Positions 31,956-43,479 of a stretch of 64,000 nucleotides of DNA are shown in pieces. Position 1 is the stretch's first letter. Each line of letters starts with the position of its first letter. The position numbers and the translations under genes are program-made. The stretch comes from Neoceratodus forsteri (lineage: Eukaryota > Chordata > Ceratodontiformes > Ceratodontidae): positions 1,803,276,967 to 1,803,340,966 of the forward strand of contig CM057450.1 of NCBI GenBank assembly GCA_016271365.2, in the 5' to 3' direction. The notes below the pieces were generated by a model that was not told the DNA's origin, ran no database searches, and saw only the letters and a list, made by a program, of their open reading frames with translations.

Positions 31956-32700
31956 GAAAAGAGGAGACCTCCGTCCAGATCTTCTTCAGGGTCACCCAGC
32001 CCCAAGAGACCCAGAAGACGCCGCCACTCGCCTCAACGGAGGACTCGGATCGGACTTTCAGACAGATACAGATCCCTTCTCCCATCAACGTCCCCTCTCG
32101 GACCCACGTGAGCTCCCAAGATCTCCTCCGGATGACCCATCGTTCTCAGAGATTATGAGGCATATCCAAGAGAATATGGGCTGGGACGCAGAGGAACTTG
32201 ATCCGAGAGGCTACGCCTTGCACGTTATCTTCGCAAAAGGATTCAAAGCCTGTGGTGGTACCACCCTTGGTGGACATCTTTGTGAGCGCCACAAGGCACC
32301 GTGGAAACGTCCACATTCGCTCCCAGTGATGCGAAGAAGGCTGACCACCCATACAAGGCCCCTAGGAGGACCAGTACTTGGCATCTCATCCGCTGGGCCG
32401 ATTCCCTGGTCATTACAGCCTCACATAACCAGTCCCAGAGGCTGCAACATCTGAGCACCCTGCCACTGGACCAGAGTCCAAGCAATTGGATCGCGATGGG
32501 CAGGCACCGTACACAGCTGCAACCTGCGCCATTAGGTCCCTCAATTATCTCACCCACATGGTCCAGTTTCAGAATGCCTTGAGGGAGCAGGGACTAGAGC
32601 TGGCAGAAAAGATGCGGAGGGTGAGCAGAAGGAAGAACTGCTTCAGCTCCTCCGCACGGGTTCAGACATAGAACCCAGGTGCTCGAGCTGCGTTGACTCC
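31956..32700 (+). pseudogene. DIRS-gamma Gag, C-terminal part (D')
   Basis: Matches 25579-26330 of D: the SPKRPRRR basic patch, then a segment read in another frame as 'LPRSPPDDPSFSEIMRHIQE', and 'NALREQGLELAEKMRRVSRR' at about 32571-32630. It lacks the N-terminus. Short indels relative to D shift the frame repeatedly. Confidence 0.75.
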
Positions 32701-33129
32701 AGCGGACTCCTCTGCCAGGCGGCAGCCTCAGGCGATGCCTCGGAGACACTCATGGCTCCGTGTCTCCGGATTCACCCCGGACGTCCAGAAGAACATACTG
32801 ACGCCCCATTCCACGGCAAGTTCTCTTCGGTGAGTCTCGGAGAAGGTCCTCACCAAGCTTCAGGAGGCCGGGAAGGCGTGAGGTCTGTCCAGGCCATGTA
32901 CAGACCCAGACCGGTTCCTTTCGTAGGAACCAGAGCCGTTGCGGCCAGACTCAGAGACAACAGTCCCGTTCCGCCCGCAACAGAGGGGCTCCTTCTCCGA
33001 AAGCCCAGGGAAGTCCTCAGGCAGAGGCCAACATCCCGCCAAGTCGGCCCAGCCTGCAGGACCCTCAGCCGCCACAGCATGACTCCTTCCTGCCCCTGCC
33101 CCTCAGGATCAACGGACACCAAGGTCGGG

Positions 33130-33850
33130 GTCGTGTGCCGGACCACCTGCCAGGGTGGCAGTCTATCACCACCGACAGGTGGGTACTCCAACTGGTCAAA
33201 AGGCCACTTTATAGAGTTAGTAGACAAGCCACCCACAAGGCCTCCTCTGCTCTCCGCTACCGGGTCAGCACAGACTGCTTCTCAGGCAAGAAATACTCAC
33301 GCTTCTGCAAAAGGAGCAGTGGAGTCGTCCCGGAGAACCAGAGAGGAGCAGGCTACTATTCCCACTTCTTTCTGGTTCCAAAAAGCAGGGGACCTCCGTC
33401 CAATATTGGACCTCAGCGACCTCAACATGTCAGTCGCCTACAAGCGGTTTTGCATGGTGACCTCCAGCATCTTATTCCATGTTGAAGACGGACGCATTTC
33501 TGGCGTCACTGGACATCTGGGACGCTTACCTGCACATCCCCATTGCTCAAGCGCACAGGAGGTTCCTGCGCTTGAGTTTCCCAGCCACCACTTTCAGTTC
33601 GGGTGCTTCCCTTGGACTGTCATCGGCCCCCAGGATCTTTACCAAGTGCATGGCAGTGGGTGGCAGCCTCCTAAGGAGACAAGACACTCACATGTTCCAT
33701 TACCTGGACGACTGGCTTTCATGGCCGCCTCCAGAGGCGCTGTTGTTAGCTATTCAGAACACCCAAGCTCTTTTTCAGTCGCTGAGCATTCTTATCAACT
33801 ATGAGAAGTCTCTCCTGGTACCGTCCCAAGCTGCAGTTCATAGGCGCAGT
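33130..33850 (+). pseudogene. DIRS-gamma reverse transcriptase (D', broken)
   Basis: A 185-codon open stretch at 33479-34036 covers the palm: 'DAFLASLDIWDAYLHIPIAQ', LGLSSAPRIFTKCMAVGGS and the catalytic box FHYLDDWLSW with both aspartates, then 'ILINYEKSLLVPSQ'. The fingers block (GDLRPILDLSDLNM) lies upstream in a different frame. Together D and D' allow the family sequence to be judged, since their breaks differ. Confidence 0.85.
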
Positions 33851-34164
33851 TCTGGACACCGTCCAAGGGAAAGCTTTCTTCCCGAGGACAGAGCGATAAT
33901 CAGGTCCCTCATCAGGGACCCTTCGCAAAGAAGACCGTCCCGCCAGACTGGTCCTTCACCTGCTCGGACATATGGCTGCGGCCATTCGAACCGTCCGATG
34001 GCAAGGCTCCACATGCAGGTAACCAGTGGATGCTGAAGGTGTAATGGGACCAAAGGCAAGACCATATGCAGCAGCCAGTCAGAATCACGAGGGCCGTGAT
34101 TCAAGACTGGCAATGGTGGCTAGACCCAGGGACACTCTCCGTGGGTGTTCCGTTTATGGCGCCA

Positions 34165-34860
34165 TCCCCAGAGGTAATCCTCTCCACAGGCGCCTCAGGG
34201 CTGGGGGCACACCTGAACGGGTGAGGTCTCTGGGAGCATGGACCTCAGGAAGCTCACCTCCACATCAACATTCTGGAGATGAGGGCGGTCCTTTATGCCC
34301 TGTAAGCCTTCCAGTCAGAAATTCCACAGAGTACTCTTCTGCTTCAAACAGACAATACGGCGGTGATGTATTACCTGAACAAGCAAGGAGGCACACACTC
34401 TATCCCCTGTGCAGGGAAGCTATGAGAGTGTGGGAATGGGAATTCAACACGGCGTGAGCCTGATTACAGTTCACGCTCCCAGAGTGGACAACACATGCAG
34501 ACAGCCTGAGTCGATCCCAGGCCAGAGTCCACGAGTGGGAGCTTCTTCAGGAGGTAGCAGAGGATCTGTTTCTTTGATGGGGCACTCCAGAATTGGACTT
34601 GTTCGCTTCCCCATCCAATGCAAAACTGCCCAATTTTGCTCACTAGATCCAGGGCCTGGTGTTTTTGGCGAGGCGTGTTGTCCCTCTCCTGGGCGGACAG
34701 ATTCCTCTCGCTTTCCCTCCCTTCCCGTTGATCCAGAGAGTCCTTCTCAAACTTCGTAGTGAGAACGCAACAATGATCTTGGTAGTGCCTTTCTGGCTCA
34801 GACAGATTTGGTTCCCCATGCTGACACAATTTTCCCGGGAACTTCCATTCCATTGCCCAT
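34165..34860 (+). pseudogene. DIRS-gamma RNase H and methyltransferase-type domains (D', broken)
   Basis: Same blocks as in D: 'AHLHINILEMRAVLYAL', LLLQTDNTAVMYYLNKQGG-like at about 34345-34390 (here GCGGTG keeps the 'AV' lost in D), DLFASPSNAKLPNF at about 34596-34638 and 'ILVVPFWLRQIWFP' at about 34780-34815. The first Asp region reads with Gly in place of Asp (ACAGGCGCC against ACAGACGCC in D), a substitution that would remove a catalytic residue. Confidence 0.8.
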
Positions 34861-34899
34861 CAGCTCCCTCAAGAGGAGGGTTCGCTAGTCCACCGGACT

Positions 34900-35950
34900 T
34901 ACGCTCACTGAACCTGCATGCCTGGCTCCTCGAGACATAGCCATTCTGCGACCGCGGGGTCTGCAAGAGGTGGCGGAAGTTCTTTCTGCTGCCAGAAAGC
35001 TGGCAACGATATGACGACGCCATGAAATGGCGCCAGTTTTGCCTGTCGCCTCAGGCACGTGGTCTCCCTTTAGAATGCCCAGAAAAATCAGTTCTGGAAT
35101 ACCTGCTTTCCCTCTTTCACTCAGGCCTTGCCTACTCCTCAATAAGGTTCACCTCTGCGATTTCGCCTACCACTAACCGAGAGGCCAACGCACAGTGGCT
35201 CAACTCAATGCCTCTCGTGACTTTTTGAGGGGGTGCTACATCTAGACCACCCATTAAGGATCCCGCCCCACTTGGGACCTACTTCTTTGTCCTGGAGCAC
35301 CACGCTGCCCCTTTGAACCTGCCACAGATTATAGCCACGCTTTCTGTTGTGGAAAACGTTATTTTGGTTGCTGTTACGCCAGCAAGGAGAATCTCTGAGC
35401 TACATGCCCTCATGTGTAAGGAACCTTATTTAATTTTCCACCAGGACAGAGTGTCCCTGAGGGACGAATCCTAAATTCCTGCCTAAGGTGGTCTCAGCCC
35501 TTACCCTTAATCAGGACATTGATTTGCGGTGTACTTCCCAGGTACACCAACAGAGGAAGGCACTGCTTCACACCCTAGATGTTCACCGATCCTTAAGATA
35601 CTACTTGACCAGGACCAAACAGCATCGAAATCCGCACAGCTGTTTATTTCCTTTGCTGAGAGGATGTTGGGCCAACCAGTCTTAAAACAGACGCTTTCTC
35701 GCTGGCTTGTCCAGTGCATTTCTTTGCTACAACAACAAACAGAAGCCCCTTCCGGGCACAGTCCGGGGCCACTTGACTAGGGGTGGCCACTTCCTTCGCA
35801 GCGCCGCGGAACGCTCTCCATCTCAGCCATCTGCGCCGCAGCTACATGGAGCTCAGTGCACACCTTTATTAGGCACTACAGCCTTCGATATCGCCTCACG
35901 GGCGGAGAGCAGGTTTCGGCTTGCCGTTCTGCAGGGTCTCCTGTCCTAGA
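34900..35950 (+). pseudogene. DIRS-gamma tyrosine recombinase (D', broken)
   Basis: Matches 28530-29570 of D. The core block at about 35350-35400 reads WKTLFWLLLRQQGESL in the forward frame because one T is missing; the nucleotides otherwise match VAVTSARRISEL, with a C replacing T in the Thr/Ala codon. The final block ATWSSVHTFIRHYSL at about 35838-35883 is intact, and a 'LRYRLTGGEQV' tail replaces the D reading through a shift. Confidence 0.8.
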
Positions 35951-36033
35951 TTCAGGATTTTCAAGATCTTTCCTTTATGCCTCCTCTCTAGGCGTCTCTA
36001 GGCGCTATTGCTTGGGAATCAGTCCTAATGGTG

Positions 36034-36110
36034 TAATCTGCTGCAAGAGCTGTATCTCGAGTAAGATAGTACAGTTACGTAAGAACTTACCGTAACAGTA
36101 GATCTTTCAG
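36034..36110 (+). repeat. DIRS-gamma D' internal complementary region
   Basis: Better preserved than in D. GCTGCAAGAGCTGTATCTCG then AGTAAGAT is the reverse complement of the gamma left end at 24213. AGTACAGTTACGTAAGAACT then TACCGTAACAGTAGATCTT is the reverse complement of the right end. The left end itself is missing from D', so its complementary region can only pair with the left end of D. Confidence 0.88.
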
Positions 36111-36472
36111 AACAGCTCTTGCAGCAGGTACCTTCTACCCACCATTCCCCTTGGAGGAGGTTAGGCCTAACCAGGCCTCGCAGGAACTTACTTTCCTTTC
36201 TTCTTCTGATGGCGGATCCTCGGTCTCCACTTCTGATGTCATCCAGTGGCGGAAGTCTCCAGCGGGGAACTGGGGGATTCTGGGGACCATCTCCTTATTT
36301 ACTACGCCTGGCCAGTAGGCGGACGACATCGGAGGCGGTCCCGCTGAAGACTGCTAGCTAGAAGATTTCCGTGGGGTACTGACGGCTGCCAGCTTCAGTC
36401 CTAATGGTGTAACCTGCTGTAAGAGATGTTCTCGAAGATCTACTGTTACGGTAAGTTCTTATGTAACTGTAC

Positions 36473-36738
36473 TTTCTTCCTCAGGAGTCTTCTGCTTGAC
36501 CTGTCAATAAGGAGTCTCTCAAGATTGACACTCTGGGCAAGCAGACATTCTGGCTGCTACCTTGGGTATCGTGTTGCTAGTTCCAGGGTCATTTCTCATA
36601 ATCTGAGTATACTCTCTGGCACTCACTTAAGGCTTTGGCTGCAAAGCTTCAGTCTGGCGTCACCTTGAGCTACTGCAGACCATCACCAGAGGCATAGAAT
36701 CCAGTACCCAGCGGCGAAGGCTGCAGTGGGCCTATGAT
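36473..36738 (+). mobile_element. DIRS-beta copy 3 Gag segment (duplicate of 30092-30362)
   Basis: Same beta Gag piece as 30092-30362, repeated through the tandem block; ends with the hAT target CCTATGAT at 36731-36738. Confidence 0.8.
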
Positions 36739-37752
36739 CAAGGCCCTAGAATTCTGCGGCCAGAATTTTCGCATAAGAACTTGCAATCTATCAGAGAACT
36801 TCTGCGGTCACAGAATTCAGTCTTTTGGTGAGTTTTATTAATTTTCTGATTATCCTTTCCCTCTTTTAATATCCAAACCCCTCATATGCTCAGAATGTGA
36901 TGTTGTCATTGCTATAACATCATACATTAGCTAATAAAATGGCTGCATTCTGCAACAGAAATGAACAGTCCTTATCTACCACAGCTCCACTGCCAGAGAC
37001 TGTGGCACAGCACATCATGCATAGAGATAGTTGCTCAACCTGCACTACAGCCTAATACAATTTTCAGTCTTACATTATTGCACTAGGGCCAGCTTAAACA
37101 AAACCTTGTCAACAGCATAGACCTGTTAAGTCCATACCTCACTTTGTACAAACCTATTTGTGCCTTTAAGGTAAAAGATGCCATCTGAAATGAATAACTG
37201 GTAAAATGAATTTAACTGTCATTTTAAGAAAATAAAGTAATTATGCCCAGAAAAGTGGAATATAATAATGTGTAGACCTGTTGAAAGAATAGGCCTGTTA
37301 AATAAATAATTGCACTGTATGCATTTTTGCCAGGGTTATCGATTACATTTTGTCATTGGTTGATAGAATCACCTAAAAGTTATGGAGAAATGTTGTGTGC
37401 AGGGACAGCTGTTGGGCCAGATGGTAGCATGCTGTGTTTCTGTGACAGCAACTCAGGTTCAGAGATTAGCTCTGGGAGCTGGCTGGGCAGCACAAGGATT
37501 GGTGGAACACATCACTGCTCGGAGCTTGGGAAGGTATGGTGCAGTGTTCTTCGCATGGTGGACACATTGTGATGGGCTGGAAGCACTATCTCACTATTGG
37601 TTCACATGCATGTCATGGCCTGATGGTGTTAACGCAGTGTGTCAGGAAAGCAGGTTGACATGAAAAATGAGTTTTGCAATAACTCCTCTATTCCATTTCC
37701 AATGGGACCTGTATGAATGAGGATACAAGTTCATGGAAATAATAAAAAAAAA

Positions 37753-37791
<39 letters not shown>

Positions 37792-38289
37792 GTCTCTCTC
37801 CACACACACACACATATTTGTATGTATATTACAGATTGAATATAAATATAGAAGTGATACACAGTGGAACCTCATGAGTAGTGTAAAAGCACATACAAAT
37901 ATATAAGTGATAGACAGTTGAAACCTCATTAGTGGGATAGATAGCATGCATATAGAAATACATTATTTATCACTTAAGATCCCTCTGCATATATCATTTA
38001 TGCAGCAGGCTAGAATCTTAAAGGAGAGACATTTGTTTTGCTTTTTAGGCGTAAAATTATTTTATAAGTCTGTTATTTTTGAACTAGTGTTACTGTGCTT
38101 TCCACCATCCCAACTGCTATAACCACTGTCATGAAAATGAAGTCAGGATGACAAGCTGACACTGTGATGTAGTTGTTTGTTAGTGCCCAGAACTTCCATG
38201 AGAGTACAAACCACGCAAGTTCTGCGGCAGGTAAATCAATCTTGCCGCAGAACTTGGTCCCACTGTGCCGCAGAAAAGTAGGGGCCCTG
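36739..38289 (+). mobile_element. Non-autonomous hAT DNA transposon, copy 2
   Basis: 1.55 kb, duplicate of 30363-31923. The ends are clearest here: CAAGGCCCTAGAATTCTGCG left and CCGCAGAAAAGTAGGGGCCC-TG right, flanked by CCTATGAT at 36731-36738 and 38290-38297. Removing it restores beta Gag sequence aligned with copy C near 17770-17800. No transposase is encoded. Confidence 0.9.
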
Positions 38290-38505
38290 CCTATGATACA
38301 GCTTCGGGGCTGCTGCGCAGGGATTTGTATAATGTGTCACTTCTGGCTCAGCACATCAGGTTTTCCAGCTGAGGGTTATTAATGACCCTTTTGATGGTGC
38401 CTAACTCTTTGGCTCTCAAGTAGAGCAAGCACTAGAGTCCACAGAGAAGACTACGTCTGCCCTGAAAACAGCCAGACTGCCGCCACCTGCCCCTCAGAAA
38501 ATGGG
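38290..38505 (+). mobile_element. DIRS-beta copy 3, third Gag segment
   Basis: GGATTTGTATAATGTGTCAC to GCCGCCACCTGCCCCTCAG matches copy C at 17813-17995. The peptide near 38400 corresponds to the 'FLALRWSKP' block of C. It stops where antisense L2 sequence begins. Confidence 0.75.
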
Positions 38506-40376
38506 AACTAGGGGCTTAATCCTTATAATATTCCTCAGATGGTAAAAACTACTTTTGACGGATTCAAATGTCAGTACGCCATCAAAGAAAATGCCTAGAT
38601 CGCTCATCCTAGAGGAAACCTTTAATGGTGCAGGCCCCAGGCTTAAACCTGTTGCCACAGGATAGGTGCGACTCCACCACCAGTACCTTTCTCTAATCGG
38701 AGTTCAGTCGCAACCAGCTGGAGGACATCCAGTTGTTGATCTCAGCGAGGCAACTATTTAGCACATCACGGTGTCTGGTGTACCAGGGCAAAGGAAAGAT
38801 ACAGCTTGGTATCATCTGCATAGCAGTGAAAACCCATGCTGTACTTCCTAATGAGCTCACCCAGGGGCAGCATGTACACGATGAACAGCATGGGCAACAA
38901 GACCAAGCCCTGAGGTACTCCACTGGGACAGGAGGCTTGGGTGAAATTCCCTATCACCACCTGCCTCCTATTCGTGAGATAGGACTCAAACCAGCAGATA
39001 ACAGTGCTGCAAGTCCACAGTACTCTCTGAAATGGTGGAGTAACACAACATGGTCCACCGTGTCAAATGCTGAGGAGATAGAGGAGAATCAAATTGACCC
39101 CTCTCCTCTCTCTCTCTCTCTCTCGCCCTGAGGAGATCATTGTGCACCGAGCTAACACTGTTTTAGTGCTATGCCTCTACGAAACCCAGACTGGAGTGGC
39201 TTGTAGATGTCAAAGGCCTCAAGGTGCTCCTCAAGTTATTGTGCCACAATTTTCTCTACAACCTTACCTATAAAAGTAAGGTCGGAGATAGAGTTGATAG
39301 TTAGCCAAGATGTCAGGGTTTAAAGAGTTTTTTCAGAAGAGGTCTCACCAGTGCCTCTTTCAGGGATCTGGGAAAACCCCTCTGAAAAGGAGCACCAGAC
39401 AATCATGGCGAACATCTGACTGACAGAATCGACACATTGCATCAAGAAAAGGGTCGGCACTGGGTCTAGTTCACAATATGTGAACTTCAGCCTGGAAGCA
39501 ACCTCAGTGACCTCAGCCACCTCCACGGTTTGAACTACTTGAAATTGGAGTCCTTCTCGTTGCCCATGACGACCGCTGTAGGCCATGTTCTGGCTCACTG
39601 GCAGAATTCCCTGCTGGATGGAGGACACCCTGGCAGAGAAAAAATGAGCAAACTCTACACACAAGGATTTGGAAAAGGCTTTTTTGTCTGAAGACTGACT
39701 GGGTTTAGCAGCCTATCCACAGTCCGAAATAGCACAGCCTGTCGGTTCTTCCCTACGGCAATCTCTCTGGACAGGAACTCTGCCTTTTACAGTTGATTGC
39801 CCTTGGTACTCACCATAGTGAGCACATAGGGCAATTTATCCTTCTCCTCTAACCTGGTCTTCCTCCAGCGGCGTTCCAGCTTCCAACCTGTAATCTTCAT
39901 CACCTTAGGCTCCCCATCGAACCAAGGGGACCTCAAGTGAAAGGATTTGTGTCATACAGACTGGATCAAGGGCATCAATCTCATCGGACATCACCTTGTT
40001 AAAGGCGGCAACCGTCATTTGTGCCATCTGCACATGCAGTGCTTATACTAGATAGGTCAGCCACGCCAGGAAACCTCTGTGGACAATCCCCTGAAAGGGC
40101 GGTAGCTGATCATCTCCGCAGAAGAGGGCTCTTGAGGGGCCCCGACCGAGAACTCCACCGTGCAATGATCGGACCAACTGACCTGATCAGTCTTGAAGTT
40201 GCTAACTTCAAGCCCCAGTGAGAACACTAGGTCCAACATGTGGCCGACCTGATGGGTCATGGAGGCAACTTCTTGTGCCAGGCCCAAAGAAGACACCTCT
40301 AGGGAGATTGGACATAAGACTGGAGGATTTGTCGTCTGCCCATACATTGAAGTCACCCAGTACTATACATCTGGGG
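38506..40376 (-). pseudogene. L2-like LINE, 3' part (reverse transcriptase and end of endonuclease)
   Basis: On the minus strand, reading downward from 40376: LGDFNVWADD (endonuclease GDFN motif) directly at the gypsy boundary, a 'DHCTVEFSVGA' stretch, an 'EFAHFFSARVSSIQQGI' linker at about 39660-39610, CPSGVPQGLVLLPMLFIVYM and the catalytic box CYADDTKLYLS at about 38800-38820, then INNWMSSSWLRLNSD. This VPQG/YMLPLG/CYADDT arrangement is typical of the L2 clade. Frameshifts and stops are common. The 5' part is at 60238-60850, on the other side of the gypsy element. A TC-rich simple repeat sits at about 39100-39125. Confidence 0.85.
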
Positions 40377-41676
40377 TGTCACAGATCCACTCTGGGGTCA
40401 GGCCTCTGCTCCCACAGTGCCCAACCTTGAAGTGTGATTCGTGCTCAGGGACAAACAGGGATACTCTCTGATTTGTTTTGGGTCGAGCAAACTACCAGTC
40501 TCAAGTCCTGGGGTCAAATATAAACCCTTTAGCTAGCACACCCAGGAAACTGTTCCAAATATCACACTCTCTTCGGAGAAAGGAGCTCAGTACTTGACCC
40601 AGTGGGCATACAAGCAAGCTGGTTCATAACCCCTGCTGACTCTGTTGAGACGCTGGTATTTTCTTACCTTGTTGGATCTTTACAAAGATCCTTGTTAACT
40701 GGCTGCATATGGTGACACACTAAGCAATTTAACAGTTAAGTCAAAACTATCAATACTGTTCCACCATACACACTCAAAATAAGAAAATGTCTCTGGCAGG
40801 TTTAAGGAAAACAAAATTTACTAAGAATTAAAGATAGTAAATAAATAGAGGACATAAAACAGACATATATGCATTAAGATTACAGTCAGAAAGAAATGGA
40901 CAAATTCAAAACAAAGCGCCTTGTAACCAAATTAACTAATTCTAACTCAGTTTTCAGTTGGCAGGGGTTTGGGTTGTTGTTGCTATCTTGGCAGAAGTGG
41001 TCTTTCTTGAGCCCAGGAACAAAGTGTCCCTTAGAAGTCCAGAACAAAAGTGTCAGTCCTTTCAGCCAGCTTGACAGTATCAGAGAGGCCAGAATGTCCC
41101 TCCCATCCTGTGATGTCACAGCTCTGGGCTGCTAGCATGAGGTCACACACGTTCTAGATTCTTAATTTGTAACATGCAGCTGCATGGCAAAACAGGTCAG
41201 ATTACTACTTGATTGGAATCTGCAAATACGGCAATATTTTTAATTATAACAAGACAGGCTGTCTTCATCAGAGTATTGTTTATGGCAGGTTACAATATCC
41301 TTTGATCTTTCAGAGAAACATCCTGAAAACACTTTTCATATTGAGTTGAATTTTCACAGGGTCTATCAGAAACAGCTTCCTCTGGTCGCTGTAAATGTAA
41401 TGTTTTACAACGTTGCCTAGGTTCAAAGCAGTGACTTGTTATAACCTGGTTTTTATAACAGTCTCAGGAAGTATAGCAGATAAGTGTTAGATTTTCTACA
41501 AGCCAGCTATGCCCTTTAGGTCAGCAAAAGGGCAGAAAATTTTTCCTTTAAAAAAAAAAAAATCAATGTCCCATGATGCCTTGTGCTGACTGTCATGTTT
41601 TACAAGCAGCAATAAAATGCAAACATGTATTTATAGCAAAAATATAGCGAATAATAACAGGCAGATGCCTATTGCC
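40377..41676 (-). repeat. Gypsy 3' LTR (left on the plus strand)
   Basis: About 1.3 kb starting TGTCACAGATCCACTC. It aligns along its length with 58323-60237 once the SINE there is removed. It ends next to a C-run (41675-41682), which on the minus strand is a G-run just before the LTR and probably the polypurine tract. Confidence 0.88.
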
Positions 41677-41859
41677 CCCCCCAGACAGAATTTGGGGAAT
41701 CTATTCTTAGGCATGGGACGAGTTTCCCAAATTCATTTCACTGCTCTAACTGGCGTGATAGCCCATTTGCGTTTGCTGATCCAGTCCTGTGGGTAATGGT
41801 CATATCGTATCCTGTAAAGCAAGGTTCCATCTTAGAAGCCCACCATTTGTGCCAGGCAG

Positions 41860-42920
41860 ACCAGGGTGTTATGATCCGTCTGTACATCAAAGTGCCTCCC
41901 GTATATATTTGGCTGTAATTTCTTCAGTGCCCACACCAGTGCCAGACCTCCTCCTCCACTGTAGAATAAGCCTGCTCCCTGGGAAATAATTTCTTTCTGA
42001 GGTACACTATTGGTTGATCTTTTCCTTGGTTAGAAGTTTGGTAGTACTGCTTCAATACCCCGTTTGAGGCATCTGTCTGGACTAATAACTTACTGTAGTC
42101 TGGACAGGCCAACACAGGAGCACCGCACAGTGCCTCCTTTAGCCGTGTAAAGGCTTATTCTCAGGCTGGTTCCCACTTCACCCTTTTTGGCATTCTTTTT
42201 GTTTAGCAGGCCAGATAGGGGCTGCCAGGGCACTGTAGTTTGGTCCAAACTTTCAATAGTACCTTGCAGTCCCTAGAAAACTCTGAACCTGTTTCTGTGT
42301 TTCAGATCTGGGCCATGCTTCTATTGCCTTAACCTTGGCTTGATTAGGATGGAGCTGTCCCGCCCTACTACATGCTTAGATATGCCACCTCGCCATGGCT
42401 CCCTGGCACTTCTCAGCTTTGACAGTGAGCCTAGCCCTGTGTATCCTGCCCAACACTTCCTTAAGTTGGGACAGGTGTTCCTTCCAGCTGGCATTGAAGA
42501 TGGCAATATTGTCCAAATGCACACGGCGTACTCTTCAGTACCATGTAACACCTGGTTCACTAACCTTTGGAAGGTGGCAGGGCGTTCTCCATTCTGAAAG
42601 GCATTACCTTGAACTCAAATAACCCTATCAGAGTGATGAAGGCCAACTCTCCCCTAGCTCTGGCAGTTAACTCCACCTGCCAGTACCCTTTCGCAGGTCA
42701 GTGGTGGTAAGGTAGGTCGCCCCTCAAACTTGTCCAGTAGTTCGTCTGTCCGTGACATTGGATGGTCGTCTGCTTCTGTGACTGCATTGGGTCCACGACA
42801 GTCCACACAGAAATGAGTAGAGCCATCCGGCTTGGGAATGAGAACTATGGGTGAGGCCCAGGGGCTGTGAGATTTCTGGATTACTCCTAAATCCAGCATT
42901 TCCTCCACCTCCCTCCTAAT
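41860..42920 (-). pseudogene. Gypsy reverse transcriptase and RNase H (broken)
   Basis: On the minus strand the RT begins near 42908: MEEMLDLGVIQKSHSPWASP, then 'VLIPKPDGSTHFCVDCRGPN' (fingers; usually CVDYRxLN). A LTTTDLRKGYWQVEL-like palm segment follows at about 42690, FEFKVMPFRMENA at about 42620 and a degraded catalytic region at about 42530. A connection segment near 42330 reads QVQSFLG-like after correction. RNase H starts near 42105 with LLVQTDASNGVLKQYY and continues PIVYLRKKLFPREQAYSTVE. Stops and shifts are frequent. RNase H is the last domain before the LTR, so no integrase follows. Confidence 0.85.
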
Positions 42921-43479
42921 GTCCTTTAGGGACTGACCTCAGAGACCTGGTATGCTGTCTGTGGTATGGGTGCTTGTGTCCCTGTGTCTACATTGTGCGT
43001 CGTTAAGGGGGTTAGTCCAGGCTTGGCATTAAACCATATAGCAAAGTCTGCTAAAACCTCTCTTACTTCCTGGTTCTGTTCTGAGGGTCAACTGGGGTGA
43101 CAGTTTGATTGCCTCAACAGAGGACTCCCATTGCTTTCCTTAAGCAAGTCCAGAAGGTGGTCTTCCTCGTCCGTCCGCCTCCCCAGGACTACACAGCCCT
43201 ATTTGCACATGGCATCATCATGTTGATATGGTACATTCTATGGGTATGTCTCATGTCAGGCAGTTCTACAATGTAGTTTACATCATTCACCTGTACTGAC
43301 TACCTTATGCGGTCCTGCCCCTCAGCCTACAGCTTGTCTGTCCAGACTGGGATTAGGACCATGACTTCCTGACCCACACTGTATGAGCGAGCTGTTGCTC
43401 TGTGGTTGTACTATACCTTTTGCTTTTGCTGGGCTGCCAGGTTGCTCTGGGCTGTTCTCATAAGCTCCTTCGGCTTTTC

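Larger units (their letters stand above)
31956..36472 (+). mobile_element. DIRS-gamma copy D' (5'-incomplete, from the tandem block)
   Basis: Identical in layout to the 3' three-quarters of D: Gag from its middle, RT, RNase H, methyltransferase-type domain, YR, internal complementary region and right end. It lacks the left terminal repeat and first part of Gag because the tandem block begins inside Gag. Many single-base indels distinguish it from D, and each copy is open where the other is shifted in several places. Confidence 0.9.
31956..38315 (+). repeat. Tandem 6.4-kb block, copy 2
   Basis: Starts abruptly with GAAAAGAGGAGACCTCC at 31956, equal to 25579, directly after the copy 1 end. It ends in beta Gag sequence at about 38315 and runs on into further beta Gag, so copy 2 holds the natural right boundary and copy 1 the natural left boundary. 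It includes D', a beta segment and hAT copy 2. Confidence 0.92.

Noticed and set aside
31956..36472. D' as an independent DIRS-gamma insertion
   Set aside because: It begins inside Gag with no left end and shares the flanking beta and hAT sequence with D, so it is part of a tandem block.
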